A stretch of DNA of 64,000 bases. Origin: Xiphydria camelus. Taxonomy: Eukaryota; Arthropoda; Insecta; Hymenoptera; Xiphydriidae. Of the stretch, positions 10,668 to 24,667 are shown piece after piece. Position 1 is the first letter of the stretch. Each line of letters begins with the position of its first letter. The notes beneath the pieces were generated by a model that was not told where the DNA came from, ran no database searches, and worked only from the letters and a program-made list of their open reading frames with translations. Location of the stretch: the NCBI GenBank assembly GCA_963678675.1, contig OY783192.1, forward strand, positions 34,751,250-34,815,249, written 5' to 3'. The position numbers and the translations under genes are program-made.

Positions 10668-13600
10668 TGCGTCACTCCGAGATCGTAACGACACGCGCGA
10701 ATTACGCGAACGTACGGCAGATCATTTGGAAACTTCGTAATAAATTATCAACTCCGTCCCCGATCAGCTGTTCTTTTGGCGCGAACGCGAGCACGTTGGT
10801 TCATCCGAATCGACGTTGGCGCGTCGTGTTTCGCAAATACGGCCGACGTCTGAGAGATGACGCTAGCGTGAGCACACCGCGTTTCACGACATTCGCGAAA
10901 AGTCACCCCGGCGCGCGGTCGGTCCAGCCGGAGGATCCTTTATGTAAATAAATTAAATAACTTTGCGCTGAAGGTGCGTGGAAACGCCGAACGAGGCGGG
11001 TGATCGATCGCTTGCAAAGACAGTCAATTCGCGTCGCCTCGCAATTTCGTCCTTGAACGTGGATCGCGAAAAGAGGTTCCCTCGACGCGGTGTAAAGGGT
11101 GAAAGCGACTGGATTCGTCTTGCGAGACTACACGTGGCTAGGACCAGCGGATCCGATCGGTAAATCACTACTTCGGCGCTTCGGGGAAACTGAAGCTGGC
11201 AGGCGATGCACCGCTGAGCGACATGCAGTTTTATCGAACCAGGTTAGTGGGCATTTAATATGTCGTTTTCCTTGTGCGCTCGCGTGTCCGTCAGCGACGG
11301 AAGGGTGACGAGACATTTTTTGCACGTGGTCTGATCTCGTACTCGTATTGACGTTTGGTGACGACGAAAGGATCAGCGACGGAATTCATCGCGATCGTAC
11401 GCATTGTTCAATTATTGTAAACGCTTGGATAGGTCATCCGGATTGTTTGCAAAATGGGGTCTGGACAGGCTGTGGCCGTTCGTCTTTTTTTTCTCTCCAC
11501 GAGCGCGGGTAAAGTTGACAGTCGCGAGAACTTAAGTTCGAAGGAGACAAATTTGCCTCTTCGTATCTCTGGTCTCGATCTTCGAAGTCCCCTCGTTAGC
11601 GCCTCGAGTCTATTGGAACGAGGGCCAATTTGTCTATCAAACCTCGATAGAAGATATCTTCAAAGCGACCGCTACTACATAGTAAATAGTAATTTCTGCA
11701 AAAAGGATATTTTTCTGTCCACGTAACGACACATCCTCCGTTTACCGGGAATGCATGTATCACGCAATTCCTGGGCACATGCATTTTATTACTCGTTACA
11801 GCATATGTATCAGAAAAACGACGCTCTCTTTCTCGCGTTTCATTGATCTACGATAGTTATGTTTCAAAGTCAACATTATTTACAATGTAAAACAGTATTG
11901 GTTCTCTGAAAACCTTTACGCGTCCATTTCTGGACATGTAATTCAGCAAACTTACCGAAGTCCGTCGTTTAAAGCTCAAAACGATTAAAAGCATGGAGGA
12001 AAAAAGAACGTCGTTAAAATCAAACACCGCTTTCGCCTCCGCGAACTTTCGTCCGATCGAATTTTTGTACCGGGTCGCTTCGCGTTGCGCGCCTTCCCTT
12101 TGTCGGTACCGACGATGAGATCTGCATGCAATGAAAAGGCGCGCGAGAAAGAACGACGCTCAAAGCTGACTCTCCCGAAACTATCTTCTCTCTCGAAGAA
12201 TTAAACGGCGCCCGTCTCTCTCCTTCCCTTTCTCGCGCAAAGTAATCACATTAATTTGACAATGAATTCGCAATGTATCCGTACAGATTTATATGCCGGA
12301 AATAGAGCACGTCGATCCTCCGCAATAGTGCGTTACGACCTCATAAAAAAACAGTATCGGCCGTTTATCATCCCCGCGTTCAATCAATCGTACTCGCCTC
12401 CTCGCTTCCACCGCGCGATCGCACGCGAGCGGCTCGCTGAACGCCCCGCGCGCGTGAAAGCACAGCCTACAAGCTTTTCAACGACCCGCGAGAGACGGCA
12501 CAGGGTCGACGACGCGCCGCGCCGGCTGCTCCTCTTGAAATGCAATTTCTCGGTCGGAAGTCCTCCTACTTTTTTTTTTATTTATCGAACGCCTTGGTCG
12601 AGACAGGTGGCGAGACACGTGGCACGCGTAGAGAAACCGCGCGCGCGCGCGGCGCACCGGTCCCTCCCAGAGAGTAGCAACCCCGAAACGCGCGCGCGGA
12701 CAGAGGCCGTCCACCCCGGCGTATACAGCGGGGTGAAAAGAGGATCCCACGACTCCTGTTCCGGGCGCGCGAGATATTCCCTCAAAGGATCTCCGATTCC
12801 TCGAAGAATCGGAATTTTGCCGACGATCTCTCTCAAAGGGAGAGGGAGAGGGAGAGAGGCGCGGTGCGCAATGGCAATGCAGTTGGACGTCTCGCTACAG
12901 CGGTGCATTCGCGCCCTTTGCGAAGCTACATATACACCAGTCCAGCACGGTGGCGAGTGCCCTACTTTCGAAGGAGACGCGCAAAATCGTCGTTGCGTCG
13001 TCGCGGCAAAATTCTTAATTTTTCCTTGTAAACTTTTGACTGACCGTCGTATTTTTTTTACAAGATTTAAAGAATAACTCGTAATATCGATCGTATCGAG
13101 AAACAGCTCGGCTTTCAGACGTCGAAAATGGTTCTTCGAAAATTTAGGACCCTCGATCATTTTTCCCGGTGATTAGCTAAGCGAGTGCACGTACCTATCC
13201 GATGTCCCGAGGACGTATAGTGTGTCCCGCAAGAGACGGGGGAGTGCGGAAGGGTCGGCTTTCTCTCCCGGGGGCGGAATAACCACCCGAGAAACACTCG
13301 CGCGGGTATACGTTTACACGTCGAAGGCGCGTCACGGTGGCCGGGTACCGTAACAAAATTCGAAAGGCTTAATTTCTCGGCGCGGTAAAACGAATCCCGT
13401 CGCCGGGATCGATTTTTCGTGAAATTCTATATCGCGAGGGGGTCGCGAAGTGTCCCCATTGTTCGCTCGACGCGCCGACGACTTCGAAGCGGACTGGCAA
13501 TACGAATTGATAGAGATCGACATACGCGGAGCTTTTTCGAACTCGTCGACCGCGAATTTAATCGCAGAATTATGAAACCAAAAGTGACGAACTCGGTACG

Positions 13601-16379
13601 AGCATCGATTCCGATTCGAATTTGCATGCAAACTGGTTCTCGCTGTTCATTCGCTTCCTGTGAGATATTAATTCCAGTTTAACTTTTAAGCTGATATTAA
13701 CGAGTATAATTTCTTTAAGATATCTTCCTTTCGTTTCGCTTGCAAAAAGTGCGAGACAAAAAATTGCGTCGAACATTCCTCCTCGCTCGAGAATACGGGA
13801 AACACACTCCCACCCCGAATAAAATATTTACCAGATACGGCGATATTTCTGGCTCTGTCGTGCCCCCCTTCCCGTTCCCCCTCAACCATACGCATTTCTC
13901 CAAGAGTCTCGCAGCCGGCGACGTTTTTTCCCCCCGCGACAATTCGCATCCGCTCTGAAACGCGCGCGGATCGGATACGTGCACGCGACCCCCGTCGTGT
14001 TATCGGCACGTGACGAGGCCGCTCGTCTTCGGCCGGCAGTTTGATGTACACTCCTTTCGATGAGCCCTAGGATGTGCTCCAGTTAAACCGGTCCTATCTT
14101 CCTTCCTCCCGTCCCTCCACCCCTCCGCACCCCGCTCCCTCGAGGTCGCCAATTTAACACTTCTACTTATCAATATTAAATTGCCCCTTGGGAGGAGATA
14201 CGAGTGACGTCAGGCCGCGGCCCCGCATAGCAACCGAGTGAGGACGGAAGGACAAACAGAGAGACGCGCGGCGGCACACACGCACGCACGCACGCACGCG
14301 TGTGGGCGCGCTCGCCTGCGTCTGTGCCCCGAAGTCGCGCCGCGCGCACGGAGGGTTCAAACGGGCCAGCTGCCGCGCGCGCGCGCGTCCCTCTCCTGGC
14401 GACGTCGCCGCAGCACGCTCTCGGGGACTGCGGCGCGTTGAATTCGAGAGAGACGGTGTTTATCGACTCTCCTCGCGCACGCGCGCGTAGGTGGCGCGCC
14501 GCAGTTTCCTTCTTCTCTTTCGACTCGCGTCGCGAGACGTGGGACACTTTGTAGTTGGAAATGCGACACGCGCATCGCGGTAACGGAGACGGAGGAGGAA
14601 GAAGAAGAAGACGAGGAAGAGTGCCGGGCGAGTTTCTCGCGCGAGAGGTATAATCGCATGCAGGAATTTTTTGTCCCGCCCTGCCGCGCGCGCGCGCGCG
14701 CGGTACAGGAAACGCTTCTGCTAATTCTGCCCGCACAAAGAGATTCTGTTCCGAGAAGCGAGGATTGTGAATGACCGCCTCTGTGGGTGCCCTCTCGCGC
14801 GCGCCCCGATAGCGAAGTAGGTGCGGACGCGGAATCGACCTCTTCGGATCGGCGTTCTCTTCTCTCGGCATCGCTTATTCTGACCTTCGCGACGTGCGCC
14901 TCCTTCTTCGATCGCGCACCGAGCGAGCGGTCCTGCCCCGCGGAGGTATCGTGGATCTTTTTCCTTTTTCTTTATCAGTTTCAAACCGACAAACACGTTA
15001 ACCGCGCGATATTTTCGTACTTCTGAAGGAACGGAACGGGAGGCGAGCGTTGGAAGAAGAGGGCGACACAACGCCACGTGTATCGGGGGCGTCGCTCGAT
15101 CGAATGCCGCGCAGCGACGCCCGTTTGGATTCGAAAAAACAGATCGCGGAGTCACGATGACTCTGTTCCTTTTTTTTTTTTTTTCTTTCGCCGATATCAC
15201 CAATCCGACTCGATGTACGTACGTACGGCGCGAACTCAACATACGCGCGGAGCCGGTACGTGTAGAAATCCAGGCGTCGAAATTCCGCCGAGGTGTTGGT
15301 GATCCCTTTCTGCGTCAGAACGACGGTTCGCCGGCGGTTAACGCACATTGAAACCGCTTGCAAACACTCGAACGGGGGATTTCTACATTTGAATGTCCAC
15401 GCGGTTATGTGCCGAGCGCGCGCGTAACTCCCGATGTACCATGGTGGCCTTGCCTACATGGAGGCCATCGCGAAAAAATTACGCAATAAAGAAATTCAAC
15501 GGAGGCGTGTCGCACTTCGAGCTTGGACCACGTGTACACGGATGTATACCTGCGCGCGCGATTCTCGACGCGTATCGAAGTAACGTCCGCGTCGCGCGGC
15601 GTGGTACTCGAAGAGCTCCCGATATCCCGTCGTCCCACGCGCGACGCGAATGCAAATGACCGGCGAGGAGCGCGGCATATTCCCTCTTTTCTCCGCTTCC
15701 GACGAGTCGGACGCGAGCAACCAGGACTTCCGAGAACGTGCCCGTGGCCGAAACACTCTCGCACGCTCAGTGCGCGCACATACATATACGTAACGAAGAA
15801 ACTGCTCGTCTTCGAATACTTTCGGCAGAATTCCGCGTTCGCGATGCGGGCGAATAAACGCGCGCTCGCCTTGCGCGTAAGCGCGCGCGCGCGCTTCGTA
15901 ACGCCGCCGTACCGCGAGACACGATGTACGCCTCGGGGCTCTCCCTACTTCTTCTCTCCCTTTGTTCTAGGCAACTCTAGCGCGAGCATTCATTTTTTCA
16001 CTCGCCCGCGAGACATCTGCTTCCCGAACGCGCACTTGCGCTGGGCGTGCGTAAAACGGTTTACGCGGAGCGGGTGGCGCGCGGGAAATGCCACATATAG
16101 TCGTGCAGCCGCCGCGAGATTACTTTTGCTTGGACTTTTCGCGGGCGAAAAGACGGATATTTAAATTTCTACGCGCGGGGCAATCGCACGTAGACTTATC
16201 GGCGCACGCGGACGTCTCTCCCTTTCTCCCGCGCTCTCTCTGTCTCACAAATCTTTTACCGTGGTTGCATCTAATCTATGGAATCGAGATTGCCGTTGGA
16301 GATCCGCGAAGCACCCTCGCTTCGTTTTTTTTTTTCGTGTGCGGCTGCGTGCTTGACTGTTGCGCGGAGGCCTTGTCTG

Positions 16380-16850
16380 CTTAGTTTTTATTATTATTTT
16401 CGTTTCTACTATTCTTCATATTCCCCTCTATTTTTATTCGATCTTCTTTTTACTCTTACTTATTTGTACTTCTGCGTATTTTTTTACTTTTGCTTCTTTT
16501 TACTTTTACGTACTTACTTTTACTTACTTCTCCATTCACTTGTTTTACTGTTACTATTTCTTTCTCCTATTATTGTTACTTATTTTTACCTTTACTTATT
16601 TCAAATTTTAATAATTTTATTCGCCATATTATCGTTAGTTTTCGTTGCTACTGTTAATTATCCTTACGTTTATTTGTCTTTACTTCAACTTTCACTTCTA
16701 CTTATTTTTACCTTTATTTATTTTCACTTTTACCTATTTTTGCTCTTCCTATCGCCCTTTACTATAATCTTTCACTTATTTTTACTTATCTTCACCTACT
16801 TTTTAACTACCTACACTTATTTTTGCTGACCATTATATCATTCGTTACAT
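16380..16850 (+). repeat. Pyrimidine-rich degenerate TTTTACTT-type repeat
   Basis: About 470 bp built from loosely repeated units such as TTTTACTTA and TTTTTACTTT, with strong strand asymmetry (T and C on the plus strand). It opens a frame coding almost only Phe, Tyr, Leu and Ser, which is a by-product of the repeat. It is best read as a decayed minisatellite. Confidence 0.7.
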
Positions 16851-19800
16851 ATTATCGTTATTTTCGCCTCTCTCTTTGTGCTCTTAGGCGACACCCGGTC
16901 TTAGAACCTACTAAATAAACGCATCTTTTTCTTCTTCTTCTCCTCTCGCCCGAAGGTCGCGTACAAATCGAAAAGCGAACGTCCGCGTAATAATTAATTT
17001 CGAAGCTGGCTCTCTATACCATTTTAATGTAATCGAGGCGCGCGCGCGAGTCAACGACTCCTCAATCGCGCGCAAGTTTCCCGCTCGCGCTAGGAACCGA
17101 GGAATTATAGAGCACAGCGCTTTCTTACGTAAGTACGTACAGCCGGAACGCGTCAGCGGTTTTCAACCGGGCGCCGCGTGTAAACACACGTGGTGCGTGG
17201 CTCTCAACCGCGAGATTTTCGGAGCAACGATCGCGCGCCCCGTTGGTTGCTGTGCTCTATGGCCCTCGTTCGACGGTCGAGAGAGTCTGGAATGCGGCCC
17301 TCCCGTACTGCGCAGAGAGAACGAGAGAGAGAGAGAGGACCTGTCTCTTCGGGACGACCTGCATCGTCCTCCCCTCTCTCTCTCTTTCCCGCCTCTTATC
17401 CGCGGGACTCTCTCGCGCGTGCGCGGAAGAGGAGTCGCTCGTCGCGTCTCCGTTTCGTTCCCGCGCGCAATCCCAGCTGACAAACTGTACCAAAGCCGAG
17501 CTAAATAGCCGAAATAGGACGCGCCTCTTGTTTTTGCGCGGCGTTCGAATCGTTTACGTACGCGCGTCGCGTACCTCGTACTTCCCCATACCACGCGCGC
17601 GCCGAACGACGCGCGTCGGGAAGTCAAGTAGAAAAAGTATTCTGCGACGGGAGACGACGACGACGCGTGATTTAAAAATTAAAACCCACGTGGCTCGCTC
17701 GCGGGCGAGACGATCTCTCTTGCTCTCGAGCTTCGCGCAGCCGCCGCGCCCCTCCGCCTCTACCGCCCTTCGTATTTACAAACAATCCCGAGGACGCGTT
17801 TATTTTCACGATTAAAAATAAGGCGTGCTCGCGTGTATCGCGTTGGCAAGCGGGCCACGTGTGCGACGCTCCGCGTGTAGTGGCGCGCGGCTCTCTCGGC
17901 GGGTGGCTCGGTCGCGCGACTCTATCGCTCCCTTTCTCTCTGTCCTGATTTTAGGAGAGAAATCTCTCCCGCGAAGGGAAACGCATCGCGCTTCGGAATT
18001 AGAATTGGAGGGAATCGTGTCGCGGAGGGGCTGGAAGGAGGTGGAAGAAGCATTTATTAGATTACCCTGAGATGGAGCCTCCTGAGAGCAAAAGTACAAA
18101 GGTGAAAATTGACACAATGAGAAAAAGAAGAAAAATAGTAAAAATATGTTAAATTGAATTAATGAAATACAAAAAAAAATTATTGAAGAATCTTTGCGGG
18201 AGTGCAATGATCGACGGTTAAAACGGCATTCGATACTGAATCGAAAGTCGAATCGAAGAGCTTCGAATCGACGTCGATCTAACTTCCATCGGAGGGAAGT
18301 TTTTCCGAGCGTCGGGAATACCAGAGAGGCGTCTGGATGAGAGAATAAAAGAGAGAGAAAGAGAGGGAGATCCTCTCGGGGATTTCGCGGTTCAGGACGA
18401 GATGAGTTCGCGTTTTGCCCCGAGAACGACCGGTTCCCAGGACGCAACAATGGACGCGTAAGGGCTCGCGCGCGGCTTCCTCCGCCGGACCCCCCCTTTG
18501 CTCTTGTTTTCCTCGCCTCCCGGCTCTCTTCTCGTTCTCTCTCCTCTCTCACGATATCCTCCTCGCTCGGCGAATAATAAAGTCTGCACCGCAAAAGTAC
18601 CGTAAAGCCTGGGCGCGTCGCGCGTGTTTCTACGGGGATAGGGTGGTTAGCTGATTTTTGTTACTGATGATTCGACAAATTTGAACAAAATTATCAACCC
18701 CGTATTCTTTCATTTTTCATCTTCGTCCTCATTTGAGCCGGAAAACGATATTTAGAAATGCAACACACGTCATCGTTCGGTAAATCTATCTCTCTCGCAC
18801 TCGTTGCTTATCATAAGTGCGTCTCTCATGACTCTTCGATTACGTCACAATTCAGCAGAGAGAGACGCGATTATATAACTCGGCGAATAATTATTTCTTC
18901 GGACCTTTTCTGTTTAACGTGATATTGAATATGTATACAGATTAGAAATTGAATTTAAAAATATGAACATTTTTTTAGTCTAATACGGTATTGAGAAAGA
19001 GAGAGAGAGAGAGAGAGAGAAACAAAGGGGTTCCCCGAAAAATTGGCGGATGGGACAAGAAAGAAGCGGATAAGTCGCGTGGGCGCTACGGTCGAACGCA
19101 TCGTCGCGCGTTGCAGCGACGATGCATCGGTATGCACCGTTACATGCTCTCGGTATCGTGCGACGCGTGGTGAATCGCGCGACGCTGCGAGAATAAATTA
19201 CGTCTCTTTTCGGGGGCGAGGGGCACGAGAACGAGATTTCGTCGTTTGAAAAATGGATCGTCTGGATTATCCGCTGAATTATTTACTCGATCGATAACCG
19301 CGCGCAGCTTTAAACCGAGTGCCTTATTTTCAGACGAAGAACAGACCGAATCACAGAAGACAATTTCTCTTAGAAAAAAAAACTGCAAGATCGGAGGGAG
19401 CACCCGTCGACCCTCCGATATTTAAAGGCCGACTCGAAATGAAAGCAACGAGCCGTAGAAAAGTAACGATGCGATGGCATTAGGATTCCCCGCGTTACAT
19501 TTCAGACCTACGTAATAATATCCTCCCGCGAAATAAACTCTTTCCTAGTACTCGACGGCCCGGAACCGTACCGATCCACCGCCGCTCTTCTAAAGGCGAA
19601 TCCTCTCGATTCCTCGACGAAAAAAGGCACGGGCACCCCGTCGCGGAATCCCTCGATCACACGCTCCGACCCTAACCTGTCGCGCGTTCTCTCCGCGCCG
19701 CGACACGGCGGCACGCATGACTCGTTTCCCCGCAGGAGTCTCTTCGATTCTCCCGCGTTGCGCGCGTTTCTTACGTGGGGCACCTCCGTCTCACTCTTTC

Positions 19801-19898
19801 TCTCTCCGTATCTCTCGCTCACCCACGTATACCTTCGCTCCCCCCTATACACACACACACGCGATGTGCCCGGCACTCGCACACGCGTGACATATGGT

Positions 19899-19916
19899 GG
19901 GGGGGGGGGGGGGGGG
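19899..19916 (+). repeat. Poly-G tract (18 G)
   Basis: An uninterrupted run of G able in principle to form a G-quadruplex. Similar runs occur at 27186-27200 and 39407-39426, and a C run at 29115-29128. Exact lengths depend on the assembly. Confidence 0.8.
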
Positions 19917-21265
19917 CAGTTTTTTTATTCCATCGCGCGCAACATCCCTCCAGAACTTCGTGCGCTCTCGCCTCCCGGCGTTCGGGTCTTTTCGTGAGAT
20001 GGGGTCCCATGGATACAGGATGATCGTTCCCCCTCCTCGTCCCCGTCGGACCCTCGCAGTCCTCCGACATACCGGGTACCCTTAGTTCGAACCCAACCAC
20101 CGAACGGTGCGGACAGGTGCGCGTGACGCTGCTTCGATACCCCCCTCCCGCCCCCGCGGCCCCGGATAAACAACAACAACGCGACGGCGGAAGTTGGACG
20201 CGATGGAGAGACCCGCGGAAGGGTCAGACGCCGTGTCTCGCGCAGCGGCGATCCTCTGATCGCCTACAGCGCGCCAGAAACACGCCCCCTCCGCCGATCC
20301 GCGATCGAAAATCCTCTCCCGCGCGCGCGCGCGCGCGCGAACCCCTTCTTCCTCCTCTCTTCGGCGTGCCGCGTCCGCCCTCCCCGAACAGGCTCCTCGG
20401 ACGCTCCTCTTTAAACCGGAGAAACGCGCGCGGGCGCGACAGACGCCTAGCCAGCGCGCCGCTCCACGCGGCCCGGAGGATCGATAATCGTGCGACGCGG
20501 AAGGTAGGGGAGGACTTTGGCGGAGCGAGAGAAGCGTCGGTCGGTTTTCCGTAAACCCCGCTCGTCGTCGTTGTCGTGAGCTGTCTGCGAGGGGTAGGCG
20601 TGAGTTTCTTCGCGCTCTCCCACACGCGTCCCCGCGATTCGGAGGAGGGAAGAAGACCCGTGAGAAGCGTCACGGCGAGGATCGCGCGTTTAAACGTCCG
20701 CAGTGAAGAGGAGTGGAGAGGCGCGAGAGGAGGCGAGTGAAGAGCGACGTACCGCAGCGGCGCGCGCTGTCACGTCTCCCGGCGGATCCCGAAGAGCCGG
20801 AGGCGTCGCGGCCGAGCGACACCCGAAGATCTCCCCGGAGCGGAAGCGTCGACGACGATCGCGATGACGTAATCGCGAGTGTAAACGAAGACGACGTCGA
20901 AGGGGGAATCGTCGTTGGAGAGTAGCGGGAACGCGGAGGGGAAACATGGCCAGTATTTCGGACGTTGTTTTCCTCGTCGTCGACGTCGTCTCGCGGAGTG
21001 TTCCGAGAGTTTTCTAATCGCGCGCGTTTTTTGTCGTGGGAGGAGGATATTGAAAGAGAGAGATACGGAAGAGAGAAGACGCCTATCGCGGGTGGCGCGA
21101 ATGGACACGCACGATGGACGCGTCGTAACGTTTCGTAAGGGCCAGTTTTCCGGCGGGATTCTTGCGGAAAGTCGCCTTTCCACGAAGGCGCTCGGCGCGG
21201 AGCGGAGTCGTTCGTAGAGGAGCGCCCGCGCGCGTCCTTCGGACAAGGAGGAAGGCCCTCCCAGG

Positions 21266-21360
21266 ATGGATTTACTACCGAATAGCCTCCTCGTACCGGC
21301 CAAGACCGTGGATATTTCCAGTTACCACTCGACGTTTTACTCCCCGCCGCCCACCGAAGC
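21266..21360 (+). CDS. Myb: Probable first coding exon of Myb
   Basis: An ATG in a good context (CCAGGATGG) opens a frame of 31 codons plus two bases (MDLLPNSLLVPAK, then TVDISSYHSTFYSPPPTEA) ending at a consensus donor GTAAGT at 21361. The phase (two bases of a codon) is exactly what the Myb exon starting at 42441 needs. No other ATG-bearing exon with the right phase was noticed between. Vertebrate and fly Myb proteins also have a short non-conserved N-terminus before R1. The link across 21 kb is inference, and another start exon could exist. Confidence 0.6.
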
Positions 21361-22222
21361 GTAAGTGGCACAAATGCATCGTTCTATTCTCGCCGCGGTC
21401 GTACGAGCGATGACTCTGCTACGGAGAGAGACAGTCTTTCGAGGAAACGGCGTCGTCCGAGAGAGCACTTATTTGCCACCCTTTCGCTTGTGACGGTGCG
21501 TATGTAATTTCTCGTACGTCTGAAAGTTGTTCCAGATGAAGTTTCCGGTCGATTCGAGCCAAAAGTTTCGCGGGTAACGAGATAATCGTGACACTCTTTA
21601 TGCCGTTCCACCAAAGATTGCCGCCTTTTTTACGTATCGATCTTCCATAATTATCGCGTACCTCTGCATCGACGATTGCATTGGCGTTTAAACGACGGCT
21701 GTTATCGCCGTGTAGATGCCGGGCGCAGACTCGCGAGACTGTCGCGAAGGAATCATTTTTAAGAGCGCCGTCTGATTCGTCAGACGCTTATTTATGATAC
21801 ATGTAATACGCGCCGCTTGCCGTTTCTGTTTACTTTACGAGCCGTGTGTGCTTGCACGGGTCACACCGGAAGTCACTATTTTAATACCGATATCAAAGGA
21901 TGCTGCCTTATCGCGAGGCTGATTTCACGGTGCCCCGGCACAAGTGGCGGCGACGACAAGGGGCGTGTCCTCAACGATTTGATTCTAATGTATTTTAAAC
22001 TTCTCCCTATGGGATGTTTTTAAATGCACGTTCTTCCATTCGTGATCGGCTAAATTCGTCGCCACAATTCTATTTAAGTTTCACGATATTTATGCAAATC
22101 ACCGAGTTAAACTCTCGGTTATAATATATAAACATTTGTCCCTCGATAACGATTGAATCGGAGAGAAGCAAATTGAAATATGCTACATAAAGGATTTCCT
22201 TGGCAGTTCAAAGTCGCCACTA

Positions 22223-22910
22223 TAGTCCAGTAAACGAAGCTCTGAAATACGACTTTTTGAGAACCAGCCTGCGTTTTGGTTTAACGTTGTCATTTGACCT
22301 TATAAAGCTCTGGGTGAAGTATCGCGGTTTTTCCTCCACGGGTTATGGTTGAAAAACAATAACAAATACCATAAAAATGGGTTATTCGAGAATAACTCGA
22401 AAACTAAGCGAGATATCGAAAAAAATTTAAATCCAAAATTGTAGAGCTTAAAATTCTCTATAAAAAAGGTTCACACACTTTACCCCCACTCCCTACGGTT
22501 CACCCTCTAGAGCCGCGCGAACGTTGGGGGGAAAAAAAAATCGTAAAACATAGAAAATTTAACATTTTCGAATGCTTCTTTTTTTAAATTGCTTAAGAAG
22601 TTCTCTACTTTTTAAATAAAATTATATTTTTTTTCTTCATGCAATTGTTTAAAAACTGTCAAGTAAATAAACGATATCTCTCGATATATTGAATTAATGT
22701 TTCTTCTTTGTGTTCCATAATTTTGTTAGTTAAATTCCCTACATATTACACTCGGATCATTTTTTTGTAATTGGCGTAATTTTTGAAATATCTGCGTTTT
22801 AAAAAATTGCTTTTTCAACTACTTGGTGCGTCCGGAGAACCGCTGGTGCTACATATATAGTCTATGTCTCTGCGCCTTTCACACTTCCCCCTTCTTCTTT
22901 CCCCCCCATA
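22223..22910 (+). repeat. Left terminal inverted repeat of the 4.8 kb element
   Basis: Pairs base for base with 27007-26325 on the opposite strand, apart from a few substitutions and small indels. One difference is CACACACTTTACC here against AACACAGTTTACC in the other arm. The inner edge is ragged near 22890-22915. Confidence 0.85.
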
Positions 22911-23305
22911 GATGGTGGATACTCCACTCGAGTCCGTTCCCTCCTGGGCCTCGCTCTCCTCCGTTTAAACTTCTCTAACCTCGACCGCTTTCGCACAGCA
23001 AAATATATTATGCACCACCATATTAACTATATTATAAAAAAAAGTATCGGATTGTTTCGCTCATAAATAAAGTAAAATAACAAGTTTGAATTTTTCAATG
23101 ATTGTTATTTAACATATTAAAAATACCACCGCCGCCGTTTTTTTATTATAGATTCAAGCATGATTAAACTATGACATAATTTTAACGAGTTAATTGGTGT
23201 GGTTGAACAAGTCGAAATAAATTAATGAAAATGAAACAACTTTGCTTCCGCCGTTTTTCTAATGTAATAGATAGCGGAAAACAGTGGACGCAAAGTTGTA
23301 CACCT

Positions 23306-23440
23306 AATAATTGAAGAGGTAAGTGGATGAAGGGGTTATGTAGCAAAAAGTTGGTTCAGAGATATTTGAGTTTGTAGGTCGCTTTACCAGAAGTTACATT
23401 CGGACATAACTCTTTCATCCACTTACCTCTTCAATAATTG
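23306..23440. repeat. Internal hairpin repeat within the transposon
   Basis: A 36-bp arm (AATAATTGAAGAGGTAAGTG at its start) recurs inverted at the right side, with about two mismatches around a loop of about 60 nt. It could be a small foldback element inserted into the larger one, or a subterminal structure of it. Confidence 0.65.
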
Positions 23441-24667
23441 TACTCGTTTCCACACCACCATGAGGTATAGTAAACGGCGCGTTTTTTTAATTGTGGTTTC
23501 CCCAGTAGGCCTATTCCACAACTGTCGATCTAGTGTGCAAAAATGTGCTATAGAGTAAGATCCCAGAGCCCCCAGGCCTACATACGTCATTTTAGCAAAG
23601 CTAACATTTTATTATTCATGCGCACGAGTGCGAGTGAGAGCATGAGATGGCATTGTAAGACAGCTTCATGAAATTTAGGTTGTTTATTTGTGTTAATGGA
23701 ATATTATAATAATTATTCAATAAAACTTTAATGCCTAATTATAACAATAATTTCAATGCAATACATTTGGCAAAATAAAAGTTCAAGAATTCCATGTTTC
23801 ATTAAATTTCGGTTTTAAATGTAAATGTAATGAAAATACACAGTACAAAATTGTGGGTCAAATTTAACATATGTATAAATAATAAACATATGTTAATAAT
23901 TTAATATATAATTTAACATATGTATATAGTGTGTTGAAAAGAGCTATACAGATGTATGATAAAAGTAATACCAAGCTGTGTTAAAATTCTCGGCGATTAA
24001 ACTATGAATTTTTACAGATTTATATTTTATTGTGTTTAATTTACACGTGAAAACGAAAGAATTGTTTAATTTAAATTTTAACACGCAATTTTTGTATGCA
24101 AGGGCGAACATTTTATACTGTGTATATTTATGAAAACTAATATTTTTCAATTACAATAAATTCAAATAAATAATTATTTACTGATATTTTGTTCTTATAT
24201 CTATCAAAGATACATGAATTAAAATGTAAAAAAGTATTAGTAAAAAATATCACGTATAATTATTAATGATCATATCATCGACTCTTAATCTTCGTCGACA
24301 CGGATCCGTGACAAGTATATTTTAATTGATTTTTCGGAAGATGTGAGAAACTCGATAAGTTTATGTACGATGTGCGATAAGATCTTCTTAGAGATGCTAT
24401 AACATAGCTGGGCAGTTCGGAACTCTGTATGTTTATTTCCAACCTTTCCTTATCGACTCCGCTCCGGCAGGCGCTCGACCGATAGGTATGAAACGTCAGC
24501 GTTTAGGCCAAACTGTATGTAAAAAAAACTATAAAGGATGCAAAGAAAATCTTTATTTTAATAGGCAACAAATAAAATATTCGAACTCTTAGATTAAAAT
24601 AATAAAAACAGGAAAACATTTGTATTGCGCCTACTGCAGGATTAGCAGCTGGAACTTGAGGTTGTCC

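Larger units (their letters stand above)
10668..21265. other. Gene-poor intergenic DNA between HUS1 and Myb
   Basis: About 10.6 kb in which I can support no exon. Much is GC- and CpG-rich, with GCGC runs (14682-14700, 20317-20340), ACGC repeats (14277-14300), a (GA)n run (19000-19020) and an 18-G tract. Composition this rich in CG gives many long chance open frames on both strands (for example 12256-13077 and 14871-14176). None shows a domain or conserved splice pattern. The last 600 bp before 21266 are CpG-rich and probably include the Myb promoter and 5' UTR. Confidence 0.5.

Noticed and set aside
12256..13077. 273-codon plus-strand open frame
   Set aside because: It lies in CpG-rich low-complexity DNA and the product is Arg-rich with no domain. 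Overlapping frames on the other strand are equally long, as expected from base composition.
14176..14871. 231-codon minus-strand open frame
   Set aside because: It spans ACGC and GCGC microsatellites. The product is dominated by Arg and Ala and has no family resemblance.
16278..16829. 183-codon Phe/Tyr-rich frame resembling a multi-span membrane protein
   Set aside because: It is a translation of the TTTTACTT repeat. The hydrophobicity is a composition artefact.
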